DNA from: Platanthera guangdongensis | Lineage: Eukaryota > Streptophyta > Magnoliopsida > Asparagales > Orchidaceae | Direction: 5' to 3' | Assembly (NCBI GenBank): GCA_039583875.1 | Contig: CM077152.1 | Location: 20,621,538 to 20,685,537, forward strand | Length of the DNA: 64,000 nucleotides | Shown here: piece by piece, positions 30,973 through 42,879 of the stretch | Numbering within the stretch: position 1 is the stretch's first letter | Layout: each line of letters opens with the position of its first letter | Made by a program: the position numbers and the translations under genes | The notes under the pieces: model-generated | Database searches by the model: none | Told to the model about the DNA's origin: nothing | The model's input: the letters and a program-made list of their open reading frames with translations, nothing else

Positions 30973-33943
30973 CTAGCTGTAAAATTTCACAGAAGCGGGA
31001 AACGTCGTAGGAACACTCAACCAAATCAAGCTCAAATAAACTAGCACAATAGAAAAAAAGAAAAATTTGTATAATCAATCTTCTTTACAACACGAGACAT
31101 ACATTGCGAGACATGATTCGTCAATGTACCCGATAGAAACAAAATCAACAAGCAAGAGTAAACGGGTGGACATAATTCACAAGATAAATCTTTGCAACTA
31201 ATTGTTTGAATTGAAGTAGATGGTTGTAAAAGATTGGAATGAAAAGGTGTTTGACTACACCATAATTCACAAGGTAAAGCTTGCAGGACAGCTCCATGGC
31301 TAAATCTTTGCAACTAATTGTTTGAATTGAATATTAAGATTTTCTCTCACAATATATTCAATTATTTTACTTAATCACTTCGCAATTAGTATTCTATATA
31401 TTGTTAAACTCTCTACTTCACGAGCACTTATTATTAACAGTTCTCACTTCGATCCAATGTGTCTTTGATTACTTATTGCCGCATCATTGATTTCTCAATC
31501 ACGTTCTTATTTACATTTAAAGTTAACTCTTGACTTGTCATTCTTCGTCAATTTTAAATCAACACCCATTTGCACGACATACGTTGTTATAATATCCTTA
31601 ATTTCTTCTTTATAGATCTAAAAATATTAGTAAATGTCACTCCATCTCCTTCATACCCTTCAACATTGAAAATATAAGTTGTTTTGTTTTTCCCTCTTTA
31701 AAGTCTCTTGTTAACTATTACCACTAGTTGATTTAAGTTACTACTCTTACTCAGCTTTCAAATGTGTTGTCTATAGCAATATCATCACCATAGAACTCGC
31801 TTTCCACTGGCATAATATCTTCATCGAATATATATCTAAAGCAGTAAAAAAAACAGCTATTTGTATGAGATTTCCTATAAAAACAGCTATCTATATGAAA
31901 AAAAAAAGGATAAAATATTACAAATTGGATGGATTTCAAGTTAATGAGATTTATGGATACTCTGGTTTATTGTTTTTTTCTGCATAATATCTACGTATTC
32001 TTTCATATTCATCTTCGTCAAGATTGTAGTCTTGTTCTGTAACAACCCTTAAATATCATAAAATGAGCATGATATTAGTATAATGTATTTTTGTTATTTC
32101 CATGAAATCCCCCCTCTAAAATCTTGTCGAGACCCCCCCCCCCCTTATTTTTTGTGTTATGTTCGGCCTAGGGTTCTCCCGTTTCCGCCAAATCCCGAGC
32201 CAGCCTCTCCCCAGTTAAAAAAAAAACCCGCTCCATGTTCTTTCCCGCAAGCAGGACGCTGACCCCCTCCTAACTCCCATTGTTCTCCGGCCTGGTCCAT
32301 CTTCTCCCCTAGTCAATGCCTGCCAGTCCCCTCCTCCCAGGAGGTCGTCCGACCTCCTCCAAGGAGCCGTCTTCAGCAGTCTCTTGCTCCTCCTCTCCTC
32401 TCTGGCCGGCAATTCCTGTCTCCCGAAGCCGACATCCTCTCCCCTTCTCCTCCTCAAGGGCCGGTGGATCTTCTTCCCCCTGGTTTTGATCGGCAACTCA
32501 GCGATAGTTCTTCTTTCACCCTCTTCCTCGAGCCAACAGCAACCCTCACCTCCTCCATGGGTCGACAACCCTCTTCTTTGTCGTCTTGGCCAGGTGTTGC
32601 GAGAGGGACACCTAGGGTTTCCTTCTCTCACCCCTTTGGGCCCGGATTTGACTTCTTTTGGATAAGATTCTTCCTTCACCACCTCTATTCAAATTTACTC
32701 TAGTCTTCCTTGAAATTATTCGTGCTTCAAATTTTGTACAACTTGTGTTTCAAATTTTTGCTCCCTTGCGCTCGTCTAACCGTGGTTTGATAGTGATTTC
32801 TGTCGTCGTTCATCGAAGTTTCTGGCGGAATCTCTTCGCAGCCCTCTCCGATTTAGGGTTTCTCCAAGCCAAGCGCCACCATCTCTCCAATTTCTCGTTA
32901 TATCTCCTTTCCCCTCACTTTTAAGGGAGGTAAATCTGTTAAACCCTCTTTGTTTAAATTCCGCGTCGTAGAATAAATGTGTTAGCATAGTGAATTTTGC
33001 TATATCTCTTTCGCCGTTCTTGAGCATGTTCAAAATAAGATTTCTGATATTTATTTGTGCGGCTTAGTCGTCGTCGTCAGTTTCAACCTCACCTTAAGGC
33101 AAGGCAGAGATCTCTCTCTCTCTTGCAAACATTGAGTTTGAACTGACAAATGAATTTAATTCATGAATGTTTAATTAGATAAATTAATACGTTAGTATTT
33201 AATATGTTTGGAATGTCATGAGTTGTGATCGTGAATGATTTTGGATGTTCACTTAGATGAATGAATTTCTTATTTGATACACAATCGGAAGAACGGAAGA
33301 TTTTTGGATTTGATAAATAAATATTATATATAATGATAATTATTAAGATTTCTTTTAGCAATTGGATGACTTGTGATTTTATATGATATCCTGATCGTTC
33401 AAATATTTACTTGAAAGATAATCGTGTCTTGAAATAAATTAATCTAATTGAATAATTGTTATCCTAGAGAAAAATACATAGAAATCTTGTCACCCGTGAA
33501 TACTTGAACCCGCAAAAATATGAAGTTCTCTATCTAGTTTTTTTAGTGTGTCATCAAAATTTGTTTCTTATATTTGTCTGGTTGTAAGTATTTGGGTACG
33601 GTTTGTTTCACAATCTGATGTTTCCCTTTAACATGAGTCTGTCCTTGTTAGAATCATCAAACTATGAATTCATCAATCCATTAATATCATAAACAATCAT
33701 TAAAATATAACATTTAATTGGTGCGACTCATTGCTTGCTTGGTCACGACAAGCAGAAATTTTTCTAATAAGACTTGCATATGAACTTGAGTGTGAATCAT
33801 GTGCATCCACTAAAAATACATACACACTCCATTGATTACAACTTGTGATATTACATGAACAATTATATGTTATGCTCTAGACTATACTAATAATTCTAGG
33901 TATTTCTGCTTGACTCACTTACTTGTTTGTCTTGTTAGCTTTG
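30973..33943. other. AT-rich intergenic region with a CT-rich leader-like patch
   Basis: 31010-31150 is an inverted, diverged match to 21880-22010 (CATGATTCGTCAATG versus ATTGTGAATCATGTC). 32150-32940 is GC/CT-rich with CTAGGGTTCTCCCG and later GATTTAGGGTTTCTCC, typical of plant 5' leaders, and two overlapping short frames (32384-32665, 32464-32703). I cannot identify a gene; it could be a displaced gene start. The rest is AT-rich with nothing recognised. Confidence 0.4.
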
Positions 33944-35055
33944 TGTACAACCCCGTATTCGCGAAGATTGGGCCCCAAAACAAGGTAAGCAAGTTTTTAA
34001 GCTTTTTGGGAGTTTTGCACTCCTAGGGGCCAATTTTTGGTGAACATGTGAACATACTAGTAGGGGAGAAAATTTTTCTCCCCCCCAAGGCGCTCTTGGC
34101 AAGCCGCCCAGACCGCCAGGCCGCAAGCCGCCCAGGCCGCCAGGCCGCCAGGCCGCAAGCCGCCCAGGCCGCCAGGCCGCAAGCCGCCCAGGCCGCCAGG
34201 CCGCAAGCCGCCTCAGCCAGGTCGCGGGCCGCCCAGCTCGCCCCCGCCTCTTCTTGCTCGGCGGCCTAGCGGGGCGAGACCGGCCGGGGGCCAGGGTCTC
34301 GCCCCCGCCTCTTCTTGCTCGGCGGCCTAGCGGGGCGAGACCGGCCGGGGGCCAGGGTCTCGCCCCCGCCTCTTCTTGCTCGGCGGCGTAGCGGGGCGAG
34401 ACCGGCCGGGGGCCAGGGTCTCGCCCCCGCCTCTTCTTGCTCGGCGGCCTAGCGGGGCGAGACCGGCCGGGGGCCAGGGTCTCGCCCCCGCCTCTTCTTG
34501 CTCGGCGGCCTAGCGGGGCGAGACCGGCCGGGGGCTAGGGTCTCGCCCCCGCCTCTTCTTGCTCGGCGGCCTAGCGGGGCGAGACCGGCCGGGGGCCAGG
34601 GTCTCGCCCTTGCCCCCCTGCAGTTTTACCTTCTTGCCCTCGGGGGAAATTCCCTCTTTGCCCCCCGGCGTGGTTGTTTTCTATTGGCCCAAGGCTTTTT
34701 GGGCGTGAGGGTATCTCGGTCATTTTGGTCCAAGGGGTTTTGGAAAACTATAAATAGACCCCCTTGGGTGCCTTGGAGAGGATCTTCTTCTTCTTCTTGC
34801 TTGCTCCTCCCTTAGCTTCTTCTTGGTAGAGTTGAGAGAGCTCCTCCAAGGCGCCCTAGCTCGAGCATTGGCTAGGGAGGGGAAGTGCTCAGGTAGCCTT
34901 CCGGGTGTGAGGTGGGACCTCCGCGCTAGAGCCGAGGGTCTGTTTCTAGTTCCTTGGTCCTTTGGTCCGTGACGTTCTCTCGAGTGTAGTAGGTGTGAGG
35001 TCACCCCTTTCAGGGACCCCGAACTCCACGAGAGACCAGGTTTCTGGTTTCAACA
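33944..35055 (+). repeat. 5' LTR of retrotransposon B
   Basis: 1,112 bp, TGTACAACCCCGTATTC...TTCAACA. Contains a GCCGCCCAGGCCGCCAG-type short array (34100-34210) and six copies of a 61-bp unit beginning GCGGCCTAGCGGGGCGAG at 34261, 34322, 34383, 34444, 34505 and 34566. TATA box TATAAATA at 34749-34756. Confidence 0.93.
34749..34756 (+). promoter_or_regulatory. TATA box in 5' LTR of retrotransposon B
   Basis: TATAAATA, followed by a CT-rich leader; the same site is in the 3' LTR at 40694-40701. Confidence 0.65.
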
Positions 35056-35058
35056 TTT

Positions 35059-35075
35059 TGGTGCGGTGAGCGTGG
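35059..35075 (+). other. Primer-binding site of retrotransposon B (tRNA-Phe type)
   Basis: TGGTGCGGTGAGCGTGG, three bases after the LTR end, identical to element A's site. Confidence 0.75.
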
Positions 35076-35109
35076 AGGTGACCAGCACAGAAGATCTCGG
35101 GAGAGAGTC

Positions 35110-37206
35110 ATGACGGGAGGTCAGGGAGGTAGTGATGATCTCGGCGAGCTCCCTAGCTCAGGACCCTTTGTGGGGAGGCAAGAGTTCATGGCCTCCATCC
35201 CGGGTATCATGGAGATGCTGCGAAGCATTGCTCCTCAGGGTGGCAGCTCCACCCCGACCCCCCAGGAGCTAGCTCCCCCCCTCGACGAGTCGACTCCCAT
35301 GGGTCTAGGTGAGATGACCCCAGCGGGGGGAGAAGGAAGTGCACTAGGAAGAAGGCCCGGTAAGGAGAGGATGGGTGATGGGGTCGAGCGAGACCTCACC
35401 GGCCGTGAGTTGTTCTCTAGCCCGGCGAGTGCTAACCTCCCAGGCGAGCAGGTTGCGCGAGTGGAGGTGGCGAGACCACCCCTTAGGGGGTCACCCTTCA
35501 GCGAGCTGATCATATCAGCTCCCGTTCCCGAGGGGTTCAGAGAGCCAGACATGGCTTACTATACGGGGAAGGATGACCCCGTCCAACATCTGCAATGGTT
35601 CGAGGATGCCGTCTCCATCAGGCCGATGACAGATGCCTTCAAGTGTCGCCTCTTCGCGATCACGTTGAAGGAGAAGGCAAGGGACTGGTTCCATCAACTC
35701 CCTCCAAGGTCGATCTATGGGTTCGAGGACCTGAGCCGAAGCTTCCAGCTTCGCTTCTCCACCTCCAAGAAGCGGAAGAGGAGTCCTGAATCCATCTTCT
35801 TAATAAGGCAGGGGGCCGAGGAGTCACTGGCCCGCTACGTAGACAGGTTCCAAGAGGAGATCTTGGAGGTTCAGGAGATGCCAGGGTATGCTCTCCAGAT
35901 GGCCTTCACCGTTGGGTTGAAGGAGGGCTTCTTCAAGATGAGCTTGACCCGGAAGGCCCCCCTTTCCTTCGAGGAGCTGATGGAAAGGGCGGCAGAAGAG
36001 ATCGCCATGGAGGCAGCCAACCCGGCATTTGTCAAGAAGCTGGAAAAGTTGACGGAGGTGGAGTCAAAGGAGCAGGGTGGCTCAAGGCGTCAGGAAGGAA
36101 GAAGGAGAGAGGAGCAGAGAACTCAGGGGTTCCAGGGACAGGAGGGTCCGGAACCAGGCTGGAGGCAGCAGGGAGGACCTGCCCAAGGTCCAGGCAGAGC
36201 TCTCATCCAAGGAGGGGGGAACTATCATGGGGGCCAAGGGAGATATAACTTCCAGAGGCAGGCCCCAAGGCAACTCTTACCCCCTCCACAGCAAGCCTTG
36301 GCGATAGGAGGGGGAAGAGGTAACAGGAGAGAGCGTCCAGCCCGCCGAAAAAGGGGAGGAGCGCTACCGTACTGCGACTTCCACCAGGTGGAGGGGCACG
36401 CCACAGCCACCTGCCCCGAGTTCTTGGAAGTGAGGGGGGCGAGAGGCCCCGCCCAGCCGCAGCCGCCGGTGCGGGTAGAAGAGGTTCTACCCGGAGAAGG
36501 AGGTGATGATATATGCGAGGACCGGGTCGACGTGGGAACTCGAGGTGGTATAGGAGTGATCCACGGTGGAGTAGGGGTTGAGGCCACCCGGAAGGCAAGC
36601 CTCCATGTCATGTACAGAAGGAGCGTCGCCTCAACCTCCCAGACCCCGCCCCCGGAGGAAAAGATCACCTTCTCGGTGAAGGACCTGCCAGATCATGAGG
36701 ATCCATTCTGCGATGCGCTGGTTGTCCAAACGGCCATCGAAGGCTACACCGTCTCCCGGGTCTTGGTTGACAACGGAAGCTCCGTCAACGTCATTTTCAA
36801 GAAGGCGTTTGACGAGATGAAGGTAGAGCCAAGGAGGGTGTTGGCCTCGGATGGACCCCTGTTCGGATTCTCAGGGGAGAGGAAGGAGGTGGAGGGTGGA
36901 GTTGGACTCCAAGTAAAATTGGGAGGAGTCTCGAGGAACTGCCGGTTCGTCATTGTTGATGCTCCAAGCAGCTACAACGCCATCTTCGGAAGACCCCTCA
37001 TCAGCGCCTTCCGTTGTGTGTCGTCTTCATTCCACCAATGCCTCAAGTTCAGCTCAGGAGGGATCCAGGTCAGAGTCAAGGAAGACTCCAGGATGGCACG
37101 GCAGTGCTACGTCATGGCCGTCAACACCATCTCCTGGTGCGCCAAGGCAGAGGAGATGGAGGAGATCATGGAGAACCTGAGCAGGATGGAAGTGTCCGGC
37201 GAGTAA
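35110..37206 (+). CDS. Gag-protease polyprotein of retrotransposon B (intact)
   Basis: 698 codons from ATG 35110, 34 bp after the primer site, with no stop or frameshift. Gag domain at about residues 135-300 (SPFSELIISAPVPEGF, GKDDPVQHLQWFED, AITLKEKARDWFHQLP). A Gln/Arg/Gly-rich stretch follows. The variant zinc knuckle C-x2-H-x4-H-x4-C has ligands C422, H425, H430 and C435. The aspartic protease has active site V-D-N-G-S-S with D554, and CRFVIVDAPSSYNAIFGRPL further on. The frame ends about 100 residues after the protease, where element A continues into RT. The product can build particles and mature Gag but cannot copy or integrate DNA. It shares long identical stretches with element A. Confidence 0.93.
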   Translation: MTGGQGGSDDLGELPSSGPFVGRQEFMASIPGIMEMLRSIAPQGGSSTPTPQELAPPLDESTPMGLGEMTPAGGEGSALGRRPGKERMGDGVERDLTGRELFSSPASANLPGEQVARVEVARPPLRGSPFSELIISAPVPEGFREPDMAYYTGKDDPVQHLQWFEDAVSIRPMTDAFKCRLFAITLKEKARDWFHQLPPRSIYGFEDLSRSFQLRFSTSKKRKRSPESIFLIRQGAEESLARYVDRFQEEILEVQEMPGYALQMAFTVGLKEGFFKMSLTRKAPLSFEELMERAAEEIAMEAANPAFVKKLEKLTEVESKEQGGSRRQEGRRREEQRTQGFQGQEGPEPGWRQQGGPAQGPGRALIQGGGNYHGGQGRYNFQRQAPRQLLPPPQQALAIGGGRGNRRERPARRKRGGALPYCDFHQVEGHATATCPEFLEVRGARGPAQPQPPVRVEEVLPGEGGDDICEDRVDVGTRGGIGVIHGGVGVEATRKASLHVMYRRSVASTSQTPPPEEKITFSVKDLPDHEDPFCDALVVQTAIEGYTVSRVLVDNGSSVNVIFKKAFDEMKVEPRRVLASDGPLFGFSGERKEVEGGVGLQVKLGGVSRNCRFVIVDAPSSYNAIFGRPLISAFRCVSSSFHQCLKFSSGGIQVRVKEDSRMARQCYVMAVNTISWCAKAEEMEEIMENLSRMEVSGE

Positions 37207-37374
37207 GAAGCGGATGAGGACCGCCGGGCCCAGACCCCCTGAGGAAGCCTCGCCCCGACAGAGTCCTGTATGTATTTTATCTTGTAATGAGTCTAACCCC
37301 CGACCAACTGAGTCGGAGGGATCATGTAACCCATCTATTTTCCCCGTTTGAGGATGTAGGATTTGGTAAGGTCT

Positions 37375-39880
37375 GATTGTGGTAGCCCAAGTCCTTTGCT
37401 CCGATGACGATTCCACCGCCAGGCTCCTACTAGCTGGCTGGGTAGGTTGATCTCTCGTGGTAGCCCAAGTCCTTTGCTCCGATGACGATTCCGCCGCCAG
37501 GCTCCCACTAGCTGGCTGGGTAGGTTGATCTCTCGTGGTAGCCCAAGTCCTTTGCTCCGATGACGATTCCGCCGCCAGACTCCTACTAGCTGGCTGGGTA
37601 GGTTGATCTCTCGTGGTAGCCCAAGTCCTTTGCTCCGATGACGATTCCGCCGCCAGGCTCCCACTAGCTGGCTGGGTAGGTTGATCTCTCGTGGTAGCCC
37701 AAGTCCTTTGCTCCGATGACGATTCCGCCGCCAGGCTCCTACTAGCTGGCTGGGTAGGTTGATCTCTCGTGGTAGCCCAAGTCCTTTGCTCCGATGACGA
37801 TTCCGCCGCCAGGCTCCCACTAGCTGGCTGGGTAGGTTGATCTCTCGTGGTAGCCCAAGTCCTTTGCTCCGATGACGATTCCACCGCCAGGCTCCCACTA
37901 GCTGGCTGGGTAGGTTGATCTCTCGTGGTAGCCCAAGTCCTTTGCTCCGATGACGATTCCGCCGCCAGGCTCCCACTAGCTGGCTGGGTAGGTTGATCTC
38001 TCGTGGTAGCCCAAGTCCTTTGCTCCGATGACGATTCCGCCGCCAGGCTCCTACTAGCTGGCTGGGTAGGTTGATCTCTCGTGGTAGCCCAAGTCCTTTG
38101 CTCCGATGACGATTCCGCCGCCAGGCTCCCACTAGCTGGCTGGGTAGGTTGATCTCTCGTGGTAGCCCAAGTCCTTTGCTCCGATGACGATTCCGCCGCC
38201 AGGCTCCTACTAGCTGGCTGGGTAGGTTGATCTCTCGTGGTAGCCCAAGTCCTTTGCTCCGATGACGATTCCGCCGCCAGGCTCCCACTAGCTGGCTTGG
38301 TAGGTTGATCTCTCGTGGTAGCCCAAGTCCTTTGCTCCGATGACGATTCCGCCGCCAGGCTCCCACTAGCTGGCTGGGTAGGTTGATCTCTCGTGGTAGC
38401 CCAAGTCCTTTGCTCCGATGACGATTCCGCCGCCAGGCTCCCACTAGCTGGCTGGGTAGGTTGATCTCTCGTGGTAGCCCAAGTCCTTTGCTCCGATGAC
38501 GATTCCGCCGCCAGGCTCCTACTAGCTGGCTGGGTAGGTTGATCTCTCGTGGTAGCCCAAGTCCTTTGCTCCGATGACGATTCCGCCGCCAGGTTCCCAC
38601 TAGCTGGCTGGGTAGGTTGATCTCTCGTGGTAGCCCAAGTCCTTTGCTCCGATGACGATTCCGCCGCTAGGCTCCTACTAGCTGGCTGGGTAGGTTGATC
38701 TCTCGTGGTAGCCCAAGTCCTTTGCTCCGATGATGATTCCGCCGCCAGACTCCCACTAGCTGGCTGGGTAGGTTGATCTCTCGTGGTAGCCCAAGTCCTT
38801 TGCTCCGATGACGATTCCGCCGCCAGGCTCCTACTAGCTGGCTGGGTAGGTTGATCTCTCGTGGTAGCCCAAGTCCTTTGCTCCGATGACGATTCCGCCG
38901 CCAGGCTCCCACTAGCTGGCTGGGTAGGTTGATCTCTCGTGGTAGCCCAAGTCCTTTGCTCCGATGACGATTCCGCCGTCAGGCTCCCACTAGCTGGCTG
39001 GGTAGGTTGATCTCTCGTGGTAGCCCAAGTCCTTTGCTCCGATGACGATTCCGCGGCCAGGCTCCCGCTAGCTGGCTGGGCAGGTTGATCTCTCGTGGTA
39101 GCCCAAGTCCTTTGCTTCGATGACGATTCCGCCGCCAGGCTCCTACTAGCTGGCTGGGTAGGTTGATCTCTCGTGGTAGCCTCAAGTCCTTTGCTCCGAT
39201 GACGATTCCGCCGTCAGGCTCCCACTAGCTGGCTGGGTAGGTTGATCTCTCGTGGTAGCCCAAGTCCTTTGCTCCGATGACGATTCCGCCGCCAGGCTCC
39301 CGCTAGCTGGCTGGGCAGGTTGATCTCTCGTGGTAGCCCAAGTCCTTTGCTTCGATGACGATTCCGCCGCCAGGCTCCTACTAGCTGGCTGGGTAGGTTG
39401 ATCTCTCGTGGTAGCCCAAGCCCCTTTGCTCCGAGATGGTCCCGCTGCCAGGCTCCCACTAGCTGGCAGGGTCGGTGGTACCTCTCGTGGAGAGTAAGTC
39501 CCTTTTCTCTGAGGTGGTCCCGCTGCCAGGCTCCCACTAGCTGGCAGGGTCGGTGGTACCTCTCGTGGAGAGTAATTCCCTTAGCTCCGAGGTGGTCCCG
39601 CTGCCAGGCTCCCACTAGCTGGCAGGGTCGGTGGTATCTCTCGTGGAGAGTAAGTCCCTTTGCTCCGAGATGGTCCCGCTACCAGGCTCCCACTAGCTGA
39701 CAGGGCCGGTGGTACCTCTCGTGGAGAGTAAGTGTTTGCACCCCGAGGTCGTCTCGTCACCCAGGCTCCCATTAGCTGGCTTGACAGGTTGACCCCTCGG
39801 GGAGGCTAAGTGTTTTCACCCGGAGGAGGTCTCGCCACCCAGGCTCCCATAGCTGGCATGGCAGGTTGACCCCGGGGGGA
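37375..39880. repeat. 78-bp tandem array in retrotransposon B, about 32 units
   Basis: GGTAGCCCAAGTCCTTTGCT recurs every 78 bp from 37381 to about 39410 (26 units), then about six degenerate units (GCTGGCAGGGTCGGTGG type) to 39880. 78 is divisible by three, so the minus strand has a long but meaningless open frame of a 26-residue repeat. Two variants, GCTCCCAC and GCTCCTAC, alternate over much of the array. Confidence 0.96.
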
Positions 39881-39939
39881 AGTTACACTCCGCGAATACG
39901 TTGGGTTGGATGTTTCTTTCCGAGCTTGTGCCAACCTCG

Positions 39940-39955
39940 AAAAGAGCGGAGATTG
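39940..39955 (+). other. Polypurine tract of retrotransposon B
   Basis: AAAAGAGCGGAGATTG directly before the 3' LTR. Confidence 0.8.
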
Positions 39956-41003
39956 TGTACAACCCCGTATTCGCGAAGATTGGGCCCCAAAACAAGGTAA
40001 GCAAGTTTTTAAGCTTTTTGGGAGTTTTGCACTCCTAGGGGCCAATTTTTGGTGAACATGTGAACATACTAGTAGGGGGGAGAAAATTTTTCTCCCCCCC
40101 AAGGCGCTCTTGGCAAGCCGCCCAGACCGCCAGGCCGCAAGCCGCCCAGGCCGCCAGGCCGCCAGGCCGCAAGCCGCCCAGGCCTCCAGGCCGCAAGCCG
40201 CCCAGGCCGCAAGCCGCCTCAGCCAGGTCGGGGGCCGCCCAGCTCGCCCCCGCCTCTTCTTGCTCGGCGGCCTAGCGGGGCGAGACCGGCCGGGGGCCAG
40301 GGTCTCGCCCCCGCCTCTTCTTGCTCGGCGGCCTAGCGGGGCGAGACCGGCCGGGGGCCAGGGTCTCGCCCCCGCCTCTTCTTGCTCGGCGGCGTAGCGG
40401 GGCGAGACCGGCCGGGGGCCAGGGTCTCGCCCCCGCCTCTTCTTGCTCGGCGGCCTAGTGGGGCGAGACCGGCCGGGGGCCAGGGTCTCGCCCCCGCCTC
40501 TTCTTGCTCGGCGGCCTAGCGGGGCGAGACCGGCCGGGGGCCAGGGTCTCGCCCTTGCCCCCCTGCAGTTTTACCTTCTTGCCCTCGGGGGAAATTCCCC
40601 CTTTACCCCCCGGCGTGGCTGTTTTCTATTGGCCCAAGGCTTTTTGGGCGTGAGGGTATCTCGGTCATTTTGGTCCAAGGGGTTTTGGAAAACTATAAAT
40701 AGACCCCTTTGGGTGCCTTGGAGAGGATCTTCTTCTTCTTCTTCTTGCTTGCTCCTCCCTTAGCTTCTTCTTGGTAGAGTTGAGAGAGCTCCTCCAAGGC
40801 GCCCTAGCTCGAGCATTGGCTAGGGAGGGGAAGTGCTCAGGTAGCCTTCCGGGTGTGAGGTGGGACCTCCGCGCTAGAGCCGAGGGTCTGTTTCTAGTTC
40901 CTTGGTCCTTTGGTCCGTGACGTTCTCTCGAGTGTAGTAGGTGTGAGGTCACCCCTTTCAGGGACCCCGAACTCCACGAGAGACCAGGTTTCTGGTTTCA
41001 ACA
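39956..41003 (+). repeat. 3' LTR of retrotransposon B
   Basis: 1,048 bp, near-identical to the 5' LTR but with five instead of six 61-bp units. Followed by CTTTG. Confidence 0.93.
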
Positions 41004-42455
41004 CTTTGCTTCATTGAAAACTGCTACACATACATTTTTGCTTCTCTTAGTGGTTATGTATTTTGCTTTGCTTATATTATCAATATTTTGAGGCTTTTCC
41101 TTCTTGTTTTGGAATTGTCTTAGTGTCTGTGACCATGCTGCCTTCTTCTCAAACCTAATCTACGTCAAGCTCCAACTTTTGAATGCTTATCTTCTTGTCA
41201 TGTTAGGTTATATGTTTATATTTCATTTCATTTACTGTCGGACACTACTTTTATATAATAATTATGATCGATCATTTTCTCTTGTACTATGGACAATGGC
41301 TATGTTAAATAATATATGCACTAGAATTTGATATTTGTGCATGTTCATTTCTCTGAATTTGTCATTGCGTAAAAATTTGTATCAGAATTTGTATCATGAG
41401 TTTTTATTTAAATACATGTGCATATAATTTTTCTGGCATATTTTAAAACTTTCGCATAAAAATATCTATTTTACCTCCAAATTAATTATTTTTAATCTAA
41501 TTATCAGTATCTCTGCTCTCACCTTACAAACATGAATTTTATTTCCGCTCATGTCTGTGGCATCACAACTCTCCTGAAGCGCACTCTAACTTTTGTTGAG
41601 ACGGATCGTGGCATGTTCGGTCCGTTTCTTCACATTCATATGCATTAAATATATCAAATTCACATGGTTCTACTCCATCCAATTAAATGTGGGTCCATGT
41701 CTTGAAATACATCCGATTTGATGCTTGAAAAGGAATGAAAGATGTCAAATCTAAAATGAAATGGAATGAAAGACATCAAAGTAAGGAATCTAACAACCAT
41801 CAAAGCATGAAATAGTAAAAAATGGAATGGATGAAGAAAAGGAGGACAAAATGAAATTGAAGAGGAGATCAAAAATGATACCCTAGGACGACAAACGGTT
41901 GCAGGAGCGCTGAACCCACCCCGACGCAAGGGAGGAAGATATATCGGCCGGCGGTTGGATGCTGACGGGCGACAAGAGCCATGAACACTAGCGCAAGGGA
42001 GGAAGAAGAATCAGCCCGCCGTTGGATGCCGACAAGAGCCATGAAGCATAGCCACGAATCCGCTGGTGACGACGATATCTCCATCTAATGCCCAAAGCTT
42101 CTAGCCCTACCCCAACCAATTTGATTTCTTACATGAGAAAATATCTGTGCATTGAAGGATAATAATTAAAAGGAAATCTAAGACATCCCTTTCTCACAGA
42201 TGTGAAATGACAGCCGGTACAGCTCATAATTATTCTTTCTTAAATAATAATTAAAGCCACATGTAAAGGTGTTGCCATAATTTAATTTCTTTTTAAAAAA
42301 TTTCGCTTAAAATAAAAAAAAAATTCAGATTCAAGAATGTAAATAAAAAAATTTATGAATTACTAGAATTAACTTTCTTTAAATATATATAAGATAAATA
42401 AAGTAAAAAATATATTCTTATTTTGGAGAGGAAAAAGGCAATGAAGTAATCAAAT
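41004..42455. other. AT-rich intergenic sequence
   Basis: No gene recognised. 41880-42080 is GC-richer with a repeated phrase (GACAAGAGCCATGAA twice), possibly a gene or transposon remnant. Confidence 0.4.
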
Positions 42456-42872
42456 AGGTGATTGTTAACCGCAACATGTTATTTTGCTAGTCGAACCACA
42501 AAATCAACTAATTTTTCGCGTCTTTTCGAAATACGCTTTGTACATCCAATATCAGTAAAAGTGTTCAGCACGAAAGTTATAGATATCGACGAGATCTACA
42601 AACTTCGTGTTGATCACTTTTTCTAAAAATGCATGTACAAGGCGTACTTTGGAAATATGCCCAGATTTTGCGTCTTTTCGAAATACGCCTTGTACATGCA
42701 ATTTCAGAAAAAGTATTCAGCACGAAAGTTGTAGATCTCGTCGATATCTACAACTTTCGTAATTAACACTTTTACTGAAATTACAGTACAAGACGTATTT
42801 TGAAAAGGCGTGAAAATTGAAAGTTTGGGGTGTGACTAGCCAATTACAGGTTACGTACGTTAACAATCGCCT
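42456..42872. mobile_element. Foldback MITE F2 with two internal palindromes
   Basis: 417 bp. Ends AGGTGATTGTTAACCGCA and (complement) AGGCGATTGTTAACGTAC, with GCTAGTC further in. Two hairpins at about 42535-42641 and 42684-42801 with the AAAGTTGTAGATCTCG core shared with F1 and F3. No matching target duplication seen. Confidence 0.75.
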
Positions 42873-42879
42873 AAAAATA

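Larger units (their letters stand above)
33944..41003 (+). mobile_element. Retrotransposon B: non-autonomous Tat-type element with gag and protease only
   Basis: 7,060 bp with LTRs 33944-35055 and 39956-41003 and target duplication CTTTG at 33939-33943 and 41004-41008. Order: 5' LTR, tRNA-Phe-type primer site, one intact gag-protease frame, 78-bp tandem array, polypurine tract, 3' LTR. No RT, RNase H or integrase sequence exists anywhere between the LTRs. Gag and protease are close to element A's, and LTR ends, primer site and polypurine tract match too, so it is probably mobilised by A-type enzymes. The unbroken frame and nearly identical LTRs point to recent insertion. Confidence 0.93.

Noticed and set aside
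37335..38600. A 421-codon minus-strand frame with a perfect 26-residue repeat
   Set aside because: It arises because the 78-bp satellite unit is divisible by three; no promoter, no domain, and the frame is lost where one base is inserted near 39180.
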